Shown piece by piece: positions 42,043-51,399 of a stretch of DNA of 64,000 bases. The notes below the pieces were generated by a model that was not told the origin of the DNA, searched no databases, and saw only the letters and a list, made by a program, of their open reading frames with translations. This stretch comes from Nocardia sp. alder85J (GTDB lineage: Bacteria; Actinomycetota; Actinomycetes; Mycobacteriales; Mycobacteriaceae), in NCBI RefSeq assembly GCF_020176955.2, contig NZ_JAIUCZ020000005.1, forward strand, positions 248,001-312,000, given 5' to 3'. A program made the position numbers and the translations under genes. Numbering within the stretch: the first letter of the stretch is position 1; each line of letters opens with the position of its first letter.

Positions 42043-42486
42043 TCAGAACGAGTCGATCACCGCACCCAGGCTGGTCGCGATCCCGCTCCAGCCCTTGGAC
42101 ATGATCGTCCGGACTCGTTGCGCGCGGACATCGTCGGGGTCGAAACCACTGTGGCTGAACAACACTCGGGTTCCGGTGCCCTCCGGTTCGAGCTGCCAGG
42201 TGATCACCCACCCGGTCTCGATATCGGACTCGGCGTCGTTCCACGTCATGCTGAGCCGTTTCGGCGCGATGGCCTCCAGCACGGTGCCCCTGACATTACC
42301 CGAGAATCCGGCCCCCGGCATGGGTTGCGTCTGCATGCGAAATTCGTTGCCCGGCACCGGCTCGAAGCCGGTCGCGGGCATCAGCCAGCGCGCGAACAGC
42401 TCCGGTGTGGTCAGCGCCTTCCACACCTTCTCCGGCGGGTGCGGGTAGAAGTGGTCCAGTTCGATCGTCGTGAGATCATCGGTCAT
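42043..42486 (-). CDS. SRPBCC (AHSA1-like) protein
   Basis: A 147-residue START-like protein with the AHSA1 pattern: HFYPHPPEKVWKALTTPELFARW, then GNEFRMQT and a final GWSGIATSLG helix. These proteins have a deep hydrophobic cavity and often appear under an ArsR partner. The ligand is unknown. The ATG overlaps the ArsR gene stop as ATGA, so it is translated from the same message. Confidence 0.88.
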   Translation of the reverse strand: MTDDLTTIELDHFYPHPPEKVWKALTTPELFARWLMPATGFEPVPGNEFRMQTQPMPGAGFSGNVRGTVLEAIAPKRLSMTWNDAESDIETGWVITWQLEPEGTGTRVLFSHSGFDPDDVRAQRVRTIMSKGWSGIATSLGAVIDSF

Positions 42487-42869
42487 CGGTGGGATACCTC
42501 TCCGTCACAGGGGTTTTCGTCATCGGCCGGTTCGGCGTCCGGCATGTCGTCCAGGACCGCGTCCAGCGCGCGCAGCCGGTGCCGCCAGAACCGCTCGAAC
42601 GGGCTCAGCCAGGACTGCAATTCGTGCAGCGGAGCGAGCTCGACCCGGTAGTAGCGATAGCGGCCGCGCTTCTCCTCACCGACCAGACCGCTGCCCAGCA
42701 GCACCCGCAGATGCTCCGAGACGCTCGGCCGGGTCATGTCGAACCGCTCGGCGATGGTTTGCACCGTGCGCTCGCCGTCGAGCAGCAGCTCGAGGATCTC
42801 CCGCCGGGTGGGGTTGGCCAGGGCGGCGAACACTCGATCGGCGGTGCCGGATTCGAGTCGTCGGATCAC
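42483..42869 (-). CDS. ArsR-family repressor
   Basis: A 128-residue winged-HTH repressor (RVFAALANPTRREILELLL, then DMTRPSVSEHLRVLLGSGLV). It lacks the metal-binding CxC of ArsR itself and resembles the subset that controls an AHSA1 partner. The start is placed at GTG 42869 rather than the more distant TTG 42905, because that TTG is the -35 box of a clear promoter. The -10 ends 6 nt before the GTG, so the message is probably leaderless. It is likely autoregulated through operators overlapping that promoter. Confidence 0.85.
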   Translation of the reverse strand: MIRRLESGTADRVFAALANPTRREILELLLDGERTVQTIAERFDMTRPSVSEHLRVLLGSGLVGEEKRGRYRYYRVELAPLHELQSWLSPFERFWRHRLRALDAVLDDMPDAEPADDENPCDGEVSHR

Positions 42870-42923
42870 GGGGCCACTATAGGTAGGAATTTTCCTACGC
42901 GTCAAGGGTAGGGGAATTCCTAC
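42869..42923 (-). promoter_or_regulatory. Leaderless arsR promoter with two operators
   Basis: Read on the minus strand: -35 TTGACG (42905-42900), 18-bp spacer, -10 TATAGT (42881-42876), then six bases to GTG 42869 as the predicted start site. Operator 1, GTAGGAATTTTCCTAC (42883-42898), fills the spacer. Operator 2, GTAGGGGAATTCCTAC (42908-42923), lies 25 bp upstream with the same half-sites. The layout fits repression by the ArsR product. Confidence 0.75.
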
Positions 42924-43014
42924 CCGTTGGCGCTCCCCGCCGCACCGGTCCGCCCTCGCCGCAGACCGCGCCGGACCGGGTCCGCGTCCAACCCCGGGCC
43001 GCTACGATCCAGCC

Positions 43015-43449
43015 ATGAAAATGAAACAGGTTGCAGTCTTGGTCCTGGCCGCCGCGGCGGTACCGGCCGTCGCGACCGCGGCGTCCGCCACCGGACCGGA
43101 TGCCCGGGAGGCGATCGCTCAGGCCTACATCGACGCACTGGTCACCCACGACGCGAGCGCGGTCCCGTTCGCGGACGACTGCACCCGCGTGGAGGACGGA
43201 CTGCCGACCGGATTCTCCGGACCGCAACTCACCCACGACCTCGAACACGGTCCGCAGTACAGCGTCATCCAGGCGGTCCACGACGTCCGGATGTCCACCT
43301 CCGGCGACACCGTCACCGCTCGCTACCTGCTGGACTCCGGCTTCGGCGGCAGCCGGCTGATCACCGTCGACATCACCGAGACCTTCGTCGTCACCGGCGA
43401 CCGCATCCACCGCATCGAGGCCACCATCCTCCCGGCCGCACGGTCCTGA
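43015..43449 (+). CDS. Small secreted NTF2/SnoaL-like protein
   Basis: A 144-residue protein with a signal peptide (MKMKQVAVLVLAAAAVPAV, cleavage probably after ASA near residue 25). The mature part begins with a helix REAIAQAYIDALVTHDAS and continues as a strand-rich cone-like fold (GDTVTARYLLDSG, RLITVDITETFVV), as in SnoaL/NTF2-like proteins. The partner or ligand is unknown. The gene is divergent from arsR, 145 bp away. Confidence 0.7.
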   Translation: MKMKQVAVLVLAAAAVPAVATAASATGPDAREAIAQAYIDALVTHDASAVPFADDCTRVEDGLPTGFSGPQLTHDLEHGPQYSVIQAVHDVRMSTSGDTVTARYLLDSGFGGSRLITVDITETFVVTGDRIHRIEATILPAARS

Positions 43450-43493
43450 CCATGCCGTCCGACCAGCCGTCCTGACCACGCCGTACCGACCCG

Positions 43494-43605
43494 GCCGTCC
43501 TGACCGGGCAGTCCCAGCCACGCCGTCCTGACCGGGCAGTCCCAGCCACGCCGTCCAGACCGGGCAGTCCCAGCCACGCCGTCCAGACCGGGTAGTTCTG
43601 ACCAC
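43494..43605. repeat. 28-bp tandem repeat, about four copies
   Basis: Units start at 43494, 43522, 43550 and 43578 with GCCGTCC and contain GACCGGGCAGTCCCAGCC. The last is only partly conserved. Degenerate copies extend on both sides to about 43470 and 43640. The tract fills most of the gap between the secreted-protein gene and ppc, with no gene in it. Confidence 0.85.
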
Positions 43606-43722
43606 GCAGTCCGAACCGGGCTTGCCCGACCGGGCAGTCGGCTGAAGAGACTGCGTGACATCGTCATTCGTCCCGGCGGTGAGTCACCCTGCCCGCGCGG
43701 ACTTGCGGGGCCCGGACGGTAC

Positions 43723-46578
43723 CTAGCCGGAGTTGCGGAGGGCGGTGGCCAGGCCGTTCATGGTGAGCAGGATGCCGCGCTCGACCAGTTCGGATTCGTC
43801 GCCGGCACGGCGGCGGCGCAGCAGGTCGACCTGCATCGCGTTGAGCGGCTCCAGGTAGGGGAAGCGGTTGTGGATCGACTCGGCGAGCGCGGGATTGTCC
43901 GAGAGCAGTTCGCCGACGCCGGTGACCGCGGCGTGCATCCGGACGGTGCGGTCGTACTCCTCGCGGATCATGCCGAAGATGGTGTCGCGCAAGGTCTCGT
44001 CGGGGACCAGTTCGGCGTAGCGGGCGGCGATGTGCATGTCGGCCTTGGCCATGACCTGGGCCAGGTTCGACATCACGTCCCGGAAGAAGGGCCAGCGCCG
44101 GAACAGCTCCGACAGGGTCGCGAGCCGTTGCGGATCGCCGCCGACCCACTGTTGGATCGCGGTCCCGGTGCCGTACCAGCCGGGCAGCATCACCCGCGCC
44201 TGACTCCACGCCATCACCCACGGGATCGCCCGCAGATCCTGCACCGAACTGGTGGGTTTGCGCGAGGCCGGGCGGCTGCCGAGATTCAGCGCCGCCACCT
44301 CCGCGACCGGTGTCGAGGCCCGGAAATATTCGACGAATCCGGGCGTCTCGTGCACCAGCCGCGCATAGGCCCGGCGCGCCGCCTCGGCGAGTTCGTCGAA
44401 CACCTCGTAGGCGGGCCCGGCGTCGGCGCCGAGGCCCTCCACGTCCAGCAGGGTGGATTCCAGCGTGCCCGCGACCAGCGATTCCAGATTGCGGTAGGCG
44501 GTGCTCGGGTCGGCGTACTTGGTGGAGATCACCTCGCCCTGTTCGGTCAGCCGCAGCGAACCACGGACCGCGCCCGCCGGCTGCGCCAGGATCGCGTTGT
44601 AACTGCGGCCACCACCGCGGCCGACCGTCCCACCGCGGCCGTGGAACAGCCGCAACCGGATTCCCGTGCGCTGCGCGACCTCCACCAGATCGAGTTCGGC
44701 GCGGTACAGGGCCCAGTTCGCGGCCAGATAACCGCCGTCCTTGTTGGAATCGGAGTAGCCGAGCATCACCTCCTGCCGCATGCCGCGGGCGGCGACCAGC
44801 CGACGGTAGACGGGCACTTCCAGTGTGGCGCTCAGGGTTTCGGCGCCGTGGCGGAGATCGTCGATGGTCTCGAACAGCGGCACCACGCCGACCGGGCCGC
44901 TGGGGCCGGAGATGTCGTCGCCCGGATCGAGGATGCCGACCTCCTTCAGCAGCAGCGCCGCCTCCAGCATGTCGCTCACCGACGTGCACATGCTGATGAT
45001 GTAGTTCGGCACGGCGTCGGGGCCCAGGCTGTCCAGGGCCACCTTCGCCGCCCGCAGCACGCCCAGTTCCTTCACGGCCAGCTCGCTCAGCCGGGCCCCC
45101 GGGCCCGCTTCGTAGGCGGCCGGGGCCACCAGCGGGCGGCGGGTGGCGAGTTCGGCGGCGAGCAGTTCCACCCGCTTCGGCTCGGACAGGCTCGCGTAAT
45201 CGGAATGCACACCGGCCCAGGCGAACAGCTCCGCCACCACCTGCTCGTGGGTCTCCGAGTTCTGACGCATGTCGAGGCCCTGCAAGTGGAATCCGAACGT
45301 CTCCACCGCACCGCGCAGACCGGCCAGCCGGTCGTCGGCGAGCAGATCGTCACCGGTGGACCGCATCGAGGCGTCGATGATGTCCAGATCGGCGAGCAGT
45401 TCGGCCGGAGAAGCGTACGGCTGCGCGCCGTCGGCGACGATCGCGCCGCCGAGACTGTCGGTCCCGGCCCGGCCCGCCGAAGCGGTCACCGCGGGCGGCA
45501 GTGCGGCCGGCGCCACCGGCGGCAGATCGGCCAGGGCCCGCTGCGCGGCGGCGCTCAGCCGGGCCCGGATGCTGCGGATCGCGCGGCGATAGGGCTCGTC
45601 GGCGCGCTGCGGCGAATCGTCGTGACCGGCGTCGGCGAGCCGGCCCAGTTCCGGGGAGACCGTCACCAGCCGGGAGGACTGCGACAGCGACTTCTCCAGC
45701 TCCTCCAGCTCGGTCAGGTAGTGGCCGAAGGCCACCTCACCGGCCCGATGGGTGGCGCGGTGGACCACCGCGCCGGTGACGTTGGGGTTGCCGTCCCGGT
45801 CGCCGCCGATCCAGGAGCCGGGCCGCAGGATCGGGCGGGCCAGCAGTTCGGAATCCGGCCAGCGGGTGCGCAGCGCGGCCCGCACCTCGGCGTTGATCCG
45901 CGGGATCACCTCCAGCAGGGTCCGCTCGTAGTACCGCAGCCCCACCTCGATCTCGTCCTGAATCCGCAAGCGCGCCAACCGGATCAGCGAGGTCCGCCAC
46001 AGGGTGAGGATCTGCCGGCGGATCTGCTTCTCGAATTCGGGATACTCGGGTTCGCTCGGCGCGTAGCGCTGACGGCGGCGCATCAGATCGGTGATCCCGG
46101 CCTGGACGTCGAACACCGTGCGCCGGCGGGTCTCGGTCGGGTGCGCCGTGATCACCGGGGCGACCAGTGCGTCGGTGAGCAGGTCGGCGACGACCGCGGC
46201 GTCCAGCTCGGCGGTGTCGAGTTTGCGATAGGTCGCGGCCAGGCTGGAATCCTGCGGGGGCGCGCCCACTGCGAGATGTGCCGAACGCCGGCGGTCGCGC
46301 TGGAGGTCCTCGGCCAGGTTGGCCAGCAACAGGAAGTGGCTGAACGCGCGGATCAGCGGAATGCCGATGCTGATGTCGATGCCGCGCAACATGTCCCCGA
46401 CGGCGCCCCGGTCCACCTCGGACCGGCGCACCCGGAAGGCCTCGCGCCGCACCCGTTCGATGAGGTCGAACACCTCGGTGCCCTCGTGGTCGCGGATCGT
46501 CTCCCCCAGGATGGCGCCGAGGAATCGGATGTCGTCGCGCAGCGGTGCGGTGGCCGCCTCGATCTGATCTTCGCGCAT
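43723..46578 (-). CDS. ppc: Phosphoenolpyruvate carboxylase
   Basis: A 951-residue PEP carboxylase, full length, adding bicarbonate to PEP to form oxaloacetate. The catalytic His is in AHPTETRRR (residue 146), GSWIGGDRDGNPNV is in the barrel, VMLGYSDSNKDGGYL and LFHGRGGTVGRGGG are the PEP and bicarbonate loops, and the C-terminus NSG is near the usual NTG. A stretch of about 45 residues near 390-430 (VAPAALPPAVTASAGRAG) is an inserted flexible segment. The start is ATG 46578. It is divergent from the DUF3291 gene. Confidence 0.95.
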   Translation of the reverse strand: MREDQIEAATAPLRDDIRFLGAILGETIRDHEGTEVFDLIERVRREAFRVRRSEVDRGAVGDMLRGIDISIGIPLIRAFSHFLLLANLAEDLQRDRRRSAHLAVGAPPQDSSLAATYRKLDTAELDAAVVADLLTDALVAPVITAHPTETRRRTVFDVQAGITDLMRRRQRYAPSEPEYPEFEKQIRRQILTLWRTSLIRLARLRIQDEIEVGLRYYERTLLEVIPRINAEVRAALRTRWPDSELLARPILRPGSWIGGDRDGNPNVTGAVVHRATHRAGEVAFGHYLTELEELEKSLSQSSRLVTVSPELGRLADAGHDDSPQRADEPYRRAIRSIRARLSAAAQRALADLPPVAPAALPPAVTASAGRAGTDSLGGAIVADGAQPYASPAELLADLDIIDASMRSTGDDLLADDRLAGLRGAVETFGFHLQGLDMRQNSETHEQVVAELFAWAGVHSDYASLSEPKRVELLAAELATRRPLVAPAAYEAGPGARLSELAVKELGVLRAAKVALDSLGPDAVPNYIISMCTSVSDMLEAALLLKEVGILDPGDDISGPSGPVGVVPLFETIDDLRHGAETLSATLEVPVYRRLVAARGMRQEVMLGYSDSNKDGGYLAANWALYRAELDLVEVAQRTGIRLRLFHGRGGTVGRGGGRSYNAILAQPAGAVRGSLRLTEQGEVISTKYADPSTAYRNLESLVAGTLESTLLDVEGLGADAGPAYEVFDELAEAARRAYARLVHETPGFVEYFRASTPVAEVAALNLGSRPASRKPTSSVQDLRAIPWVMAWSQARVMLPGWYGTGTAIQQWVGGDPQRLATLSELFRRWPFFRDVMSNLAQVMAKADMHIAARYAELVPDETLRDTIFGMIREEYDRTVRMHAAVTGVGELLSDNPALAESIHNRFPYLEPLNAMQVDLLRRRRAGDESELVERGILLTMNGLATALRNSG

Positions 46579-46680
46579 ACCGCCCAGTATCGGGCACATC
46601 GAAACCGCTCGCGCGTTCTGACACCATCGAGTTCCGGCGAAACGATAAGATCTCCTCATTTGACTCGTTACTCTGGTCCG

Positions 46681-47178
46681 GTGAACGACCATCATCTCGC
46701 TCAGGTCAACATCGCCCTCCCGCTGGAACCGCTCACCAGCGCGCGCCTGGCCGGTTTCGTCGGCGCGCTCGACGAGATCAACGCCCTCGCCGACGCCGCG
46801 CCCGGATTCGTCTGGCGACTCCAGACCGAGGACGGTGACGCCACCGCGATCCGCGCCTTCGGCGACGATCGGATCATCGTCAACATGACCGTGTGGACCT
46901 CCCCGGAAACCCTGGCGGAGTTCGTCTACCGCAGCGGTCACGCCCCGGTCATGCGCCGCCGCCGCGACTGGTTCGCCCCCTTCGCCGAGGCGTATCAGGC
47001 ACTCTGGTGGATTCCGGCGGGCACCGTCCCCACGGTCGCCGACGCCGAGGAACGCATCACCCACCTGCGCACCCACGGCCCCACCGCCCACGCCTTCACC
47101 TTCCGCACCCCCTTCCCCGCCCCGAACCAGCCCGCCCCGGCGCCGCGGTTACCCGAAGACCTGAGCTGCCCGGCCTGA
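46681..47178 (+). CDS. DUF3291 family protein
   Basis: A 165-residue protein beginning VNDHHLAQVNIALP, with PGFVWRLQTEDGDATAIR, VNMTVWTSPETLAEFVYRSGHAPVMRRRRDWF and WWIPAGTVPTVADAEERI (each read in part). This is the DUF3291 pattern, a dimeric alpha/beta barrel resembling monooxygenases. Function unknown. GTG 46681, divergent from ppc with 102 bp between. Confidence 0.85.
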   Translation: MNDHHLAQVNIALPLEPLTSARLAGFVGALDEINALADAAPGFVWRLQTEDGDATAIRAFGDDRIIVNMTVWTSPETLAEFVYRSGHAPVMRRRRDWFAPFAEAYQALWWIPAGTVPTVADAEERITHLRTHGPTAHAFTFRTPFPAPNQPAPAPRLPEDLSCPA

Positions 47179-47474
47179 GTTGCCCGGCCGGATCACCGGG
47201 CAGGCCGGATCGGTCCGGAGCGGCGCCTCAGGGTGCCGGGACTCGGCCCGCCCGAGCGAATGCGGCCGCAGGACAACCGACCCCGGGCCGATCGCCCGTG
47301 TCGGCGTGCCCGGCGATGGTCGGCCGGAAACGCGAGCAGCGCCGACCGTCCGGTCCCTCGGCACCGGCCCCTCCCCCCAGCCGCACCGCCCGAGCCGGTA
47401 TGCCCGGCGGACAACGACTCCGAGGGTGGATACGCCCCGAGTCGGCGGTCCGCCAAGGTCGACCGGGTGCGATG
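47179..47474. other. Gene-free gap after DUF3291
   Basis: 296 bp between convergent genes. There are several GC-rich short palindromes such as GCCCGGCCGG but no convincing terminator and no gene. Confidence 0.5.
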
Positions 47475-50162
47475 TCAGACCAGGCGGCGGGGGCCGATGT
47501 CGAAGCGGCTGGGTTCGGGGCCGATGCGGACGCGGGCGTAGAGGATCGAGGCGCGTCGGGGGGAGGCGAGCACCGGTTCGATCGCCAGTTCGCGGACCTC
47601 CGGCAGGTCGTCGCACAGGGCCGAAATGCGTTGTGCGAGTTCGGCGAGGGCGCGTTTGTCGACCGGCTCGCCGATGGTGCGGCCCGGGACGCCGGTCCTG
47701 CCGTCCAGCAGGGGGGCGGCGCGCGGGGCGTCGATCAGCTCGATCGATTCGGCCTCGGTCAGCGGCAGTGCGCGGTAGACCCGGTCACCGAGCAGGTCGA
47801 TGATGGTGCCGGACAGACCGAAACTGATCACCGAGCCGAAGGACGGGTCGTCCTGTACCCGCAGCACACAGGCGACACCCTTGACGGCCATCCGCTGGAT
47901 GTGCACGACCTCGTTGCCGGAGACCTCGGCCAATTCGGCGTAGGCGCGCTGAACCTCGGTGGGACGCCACAGATCCAGCCGCACCCCGTTGAGATCGGGC
48001 CGGTTGCGCCACAATTCACCGGTCGCCTTCGCCGCCACCGGATAGCCGAGGTCCGCGGCTGCGGCCTCGGCCGCCGCCGCATCGCGGACCTCGCGGAACT
48101 CCACCACCCGAATTCCGTAGCGGCCCAGCAGTTCCGCCGCCTCGAGCTCGCCGAGCCACTCGCCGCCGGGCGTGCGATCCATCCAGCCGGCGACCAGCGC
48201 CCGCGCCCGCGCGGTGTCCATATCCGGTGGCCGTACCACCTGCGACACCGGCCGGGTCCGCCAGTCGGCGTAGCGCCGGACCCGGGCCAGGACGCGGGCC
48301 GCGCGCTCCGGATCCGGATAGGACGGGATCGATCCGTGCTCGACGGTGCCGTCTGTGCCTCGGACGGTCAGCAGATTCGACATGCCCTGACCGGCGACGA
48401 AGGTGGTGAGCACCGGTTTGGTACCCGGCTGCGCACCCGAGCGGATCGCCTCCGCGAACGACGGCACCGCCGTCGGCACCGGCGGCGCGAAGATCACGAT
48501 CGCCGCGTCGACCCCGGGATCGGCCATCGCGGCGGCCACCGCGGTCAGATAGTCCGCCGGCATGGCCTGCGGGCCCAGATCGATCGGCCGGTCCACCGCC
48601 AGACCCTCGCCGCGCGCGGCGTCGACGGCCAGCCAGCCCAGCGCCGCGCTGTTGCCGATCACCGCCAGCCGCGGACCGGCCGGCAACGGCTGATACGCCA
48701 GCAGCATCGCGCAGTCGAACAGTTCCGCGATGGTGTCGACCTGGATGATCCCCGCCTGCGCGAACAGGTCGCGCTCGAGCGCCCGGTCCAGCGGATCGGC
48801 CGCGGGCCGCGCGAAATTGCGGCCACTGGAGACAGCCACGATCGGTTTCGTCCGCGCGACCCGCCGCGCGATCCGGGAGAACTTGCGCGGATTGCCGAAG
48901 GTCTCCAGATAGAGCAGCACGACATCGGTGTCCGGATCCGTATCCCAGTACTGCAACAGGTCGTTGCCGGACACGTCGGCACGGTTACCCGCCGAGACGA
49001 AGGTCGACAGGCCCAGTTTGCGTGCGGCGGCCTCACCGAGGATGGCGGCGCCGAGCGGTCCGGACTGGCAGAAGAATCCGACCCGGCCGCGGCCGGGCAG
49101 CACCCCGGCCAGCGTCGAGTTCAGCGATACCGCCGGGTCGGTGTTGGCGATGCCGAGCGCGCTCGGGCCCACCACGCGCATGCCGTGCGCCCGGGCCGCC
49201 GCCACCAGATCGCGTTCCGCGGCGAAGCCGGCCGGGCCGGTCTCCGAGAAGCCGGCGGTCAGCACCACCAGTCCCTTGACGCCCTTGGTCATACAGTCGT
49301 CGAGGACCGCCTTGATCTCGGGGGCGGGCACGGCCACCACCGCCAGATCCACCGCGTCCGGGATGTCGCGGATGGTTTCGTAGGCGCGCACCCCGCGTAC
49401 CGAGGTGCGGTTCGGGTTCACCGGGTAGACCGGTCCCTGGAACACCCCGGACAGCAGGTTCGCCAGTACCGCGCCACCGACCCGGCTCTGCGACGGGGTG
49501 GCGCCGATCACCGCCACCGAGCGCGGGGCCAGCAGATTGCCGACGCTGCGGGCCTCCGAGGCGAGTTCCCGGGAATCGCGCACCGACAGCAGCGCTTCGG
49601 TCGGATCGATGGCGAACTCCAGGTGCAGCACCGATCCGTCGCGGCTGCGCTGCACCTGATATCCGGCGTCGCGGAACACCGTCACCATGCCGTGGTTCTC
49701 GGCCAGCACCTCGGCGACGAAGATCTCGATGTCGTTCTCCGCGGCCGCGCCCGCCAGATGTTCCAGCAGGATCGAGCCCAGCCCGCGGCCCTGATGCTGG
49801 TCGGCGACCACGAACGCCACCTCGGCCGCGCGGGCCTCGACGCGTTCCGGCAGCAGTTCGTAGCGGCCGACGGCGAGGATCGTGGACCCCAGTTCGGCGA
49901 TCAGCCCGACCCGATCCCGATAGTCGACATGGGTGGTGCGGTACAGATCCTTCGGCGTCATCCGCGGATACGGGCCGAAATAGCGCAGATAGCGGGTGCG
50001 GTCGGACAATCCGGCGTGGAATCGCTGCAACGCGTCGGCGTCGGCGGGGGTGATCGGGCGCAGGCGTACCACGCCGCCGTCTGCGGCCAGGACGTCGGCG
50101 AACCAGTGTTCCGGTGGGGGCGGCGGATCGTCCGGGGTGGACGACGCGGACTGCTCAATCAC
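47475..50162 (-). CDS. GNAT acetyltransferase / NDP-forming acyl-CoA synthetase fusion (Pat-like)
   Basis: An 896-residue protein. An N-terminal GNAT domain (about 20-175; VADQHQGRGLGSILLEHLA is the acetyl-CoA loop) is followed by the CoA-binding domain (PRSVAVIGATPSQSRVGGAVL) and ligase-like domain (VGFFCQSGPLGAAIL). A C-terminal ATP-grasp-like domain (ELLGRYGIRVVEF, YPVAAKATGEL) closes the protein. Related Pat proteins acetylate and switch off acetyl-CoA synthetase. The order GNAT-first is the reverse of the enterobacterial protein. No conserved His of an active ligase was located with certainty. Its GTG start overlaps the acuC stop by 8 bp, joining a writer and an eraser of lysine acetylation. 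Confidence 0.88.
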   Translation of the reverse strand: MIEQSASSTPDDPPPPPEHWFADVLAADGGVVRLRPITPADADALQRFHAGLSDRTRYLRYFGPYPRMTPKDLYRTTHVDYRDRVGLIAELGSTILAVGRYELLPERVEARAAEVAFVVADQHQGRGLGSILLEHLAGAAAENDIEIFVAEVLAENHGMVTVFRDAGYQVQRSRDGSVLHLEFAIDPTEALLSVRDSRELASEARSVGNLLAPRSVAVIGATPSQSRVGGAVLANLLSGVFQGPVYPVNPNRTSVRGVRAYETIRDIPDAVDLAVVAVPAPEIKAVLDDCMTKGVKGLVVLTAGFSETGPAGFAAERDLVAAARAHGMRVVGPSALGIANTDPAVSLNSTLAGVLPGRGRVGFFCQSGPLGAAILGEAAARKLGLSTFVSAGNRADVSGNDLLQYWDTDPDTDVVLLYLETFGNPRKFSRIARRVARTKPIVAVSSGRNFARPAADPLDRALERDLFAQAGIIQVDTIAELFDCAMLLAYQPLPAGPRLAVIGNSAALGWLAVDAARGEGLAVDRPIDLGPQAMPADYLTAVAAAMADPGVDAAIVIFAPPVPTAVPSFAEAIRSGAQPGTKPVLTTFVAGQGMSNLLTVRGTDGTVEHGSIPSYPDPERAARVLARVRRYADWRTRPVSQVVRPPDMDTARARALVAGWMDRTPGGEWLGELEAAELLGRYGIRVVEFREVRDAAAAEAAAADLGYPVAAKATGELWRNRPDLNGVRLDLWRPTEVQRAYAELAEVSGNEVVHIQRMAVKGVACVLRVQDDPSFGSVISFGLSGTIIDLLGDRVYRALPLTEAESIELIDAPRAAPLLDGRTGVPGRTIGEPVDKRALAELAQRISALCDDLPEVRELAIEPVLASPRRASILYARVRIGPEPSRFDIGPRRLV

Positions 50163-51399
50163 GGGGATCCTCCGGGTCGAGGCCCAGCAGGCCGAAAGTG
50201 GCCCGGCGAGTGGCGAGTACGGCCGTGTCGACGGCCCGCTGGGCCCGGTCGGCCCGCTCGTCGCCGGTAGCTGGGGTACCGCCGGGACCGTCCCAGCGGG
50301 TGAACGAGATGTCGGCGCCGTCGCCCATCGTCCGCGGCGGTTCCACGGCCGGGGCGTACTCGCGGACCTGCGCGATCCAGTCCGCCGGGATCTCGGTGCC
50401 GGGGTCGACGCTGCGGTCGAGGGCGGTCGCGAGCAGATGGGTCCAGGCGCGCGGCACCACTCGCACCAGCCCGTATCCGCCGCCACCGACGGCCAGCCAG
50501 CGTCCCTCGGCGTAGCGGTCGGCCAGCTCCCGCATCGCCCGGAACGCCGCGCGCTGCCCGTCGACGGTCAGCTCCAGATCGGCCAGTGGGTCCTCACGAT
50601 GGGTGTCCACCCCGCACTGGCTCACCAGCAGTTGCGGCCGGAACGCCGCCAGCGCGCCCGGTACGACCGCGTGAAATGCGCGCAGCCACTGCGGATCCCG
50701 AGTGCCCGGCAGGACCGGAAGGTTGACGGCCGTGCCCTCCGCGGCGCCGGCGCCGGTCTCCTCCGGCCAGCCGGTGTTCGGCCAGAGCGTCGCCGGATGC
50801 TGATGGATCGAGACGGTCAGCACCCGCGGGTCGCCGTAGAAGGCCCGCTGCACCCCATCGCCGTGGTGCACGTCGACGTCTACATAGGCGATGCGGTCGA
50901 AGCCGTGGTCGAGCAGCCAGGAAATCGCCACCGCCACATCGTTGTAGACACAGAATCCGGAGGCGGCGGCGGACATCGCATGGTGCATACCGCCGCCGAT
51001 GCTCACCGCCCGCCGGGTGCGGCCCGCGGCGATCTCGGCGGCGGCGGCCAGCGTGCCGCCGACGATCACCGAGGCCGCCTCGTGCATGTGCGGGAAGATC
51101 GGATTGTCCGCCGAGCCCAGCCCGAACGGCGGCGCCGAGGGCACCTGCGCACCCGGCGGCGGCGGTTCGGCCCGGCGCACCGCCTCCAGATAGGCCGGCG
51201 TGTGGATGCGCAGCAGGTCGGACTCCCCCGCCGCCGCGGGCGCCAGGGTCTCCACACCGTCGAGCAGGCCGAGACCGCGGGCCAGCGCCATCGTGAACTG
51301 CAATCGGGCCGGTTTCATCGGATGTTCCGGCGTCCACCGGTAGTCGAGGAACCTGTCGGTCCACACGACGGCCGCGTCGCTGCTCGGTCCTGGTGCCAT
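50155..51399 (-). CDS. acuC: AcuC-type lysine deacetylase
   Basis: A 414-residue class I/II histone-deacetylase fold. GGMHHAMSAAASGFCVYNDVAVA has the His-His dyad and a zinc-site region, YVDVDVHHGDGVQ contains the zinc Asp-His pair, IHQHPATLWPNTG and VSQCGVDTHREDPLADL carry the final Asp. In Bacillus AcuC removes acetyl groups from acetyl-CoA synthetase. Here the gene directly precedes and overlaps an acetyltransferase fusion. ATG 51399. Upstream is a 274-bp gap to the divergent ideR gene. Confidence 0.92.
   Translation of the reverse strand: MAPGPSSDAAVVWTDRFLDYRWTPEHPMKPARLQFTMALARGLGLLDGVETLAPAAAGESDLLRIHTPAYLEAVRRAEPPPPGAQVPSAPPFGLGSADNPIFPHMHEAASVIVGGTLAAAAEIAAGRTRRAVSIGGGMHHAMSAAASGFCVYNDVAVAISWLLDHGFDRIAYVDVDVHHGDGVQRAFYGDPRVLTVSIHQHPATLWPNTGWPEETGAGAAEGTAVNLPVLPGTRDPQWLRAFHAVVPGALAAFRPQLLVSQCGVDTHREDPLADLELTVDGQRAAFRAMRELADRYAEGRWLAVGGGGYGLVRVVPRAWTHLLATALDRSVDPGTEIPADWIAQVREYAPAVEPPRTMGDGADISFTRWDGPGGTPATGDERADRAQRAVDTAVLATRRATFGLLGLDPEDPRD

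Noticed and set aside
43870..46680. Very long plus-strand frame (over 900 codons) across ppc
   Set aside because: It is the antisense shadow of ppc in GC-rich DNA. Only its last part, from GTG 46681, is a real gene (DUF3291).
46893..50270. 1125-codon plus-strand frame
   Set aside because: It is opposite the acetyltransferase fusion gene, which has clear domains. This frame has none.
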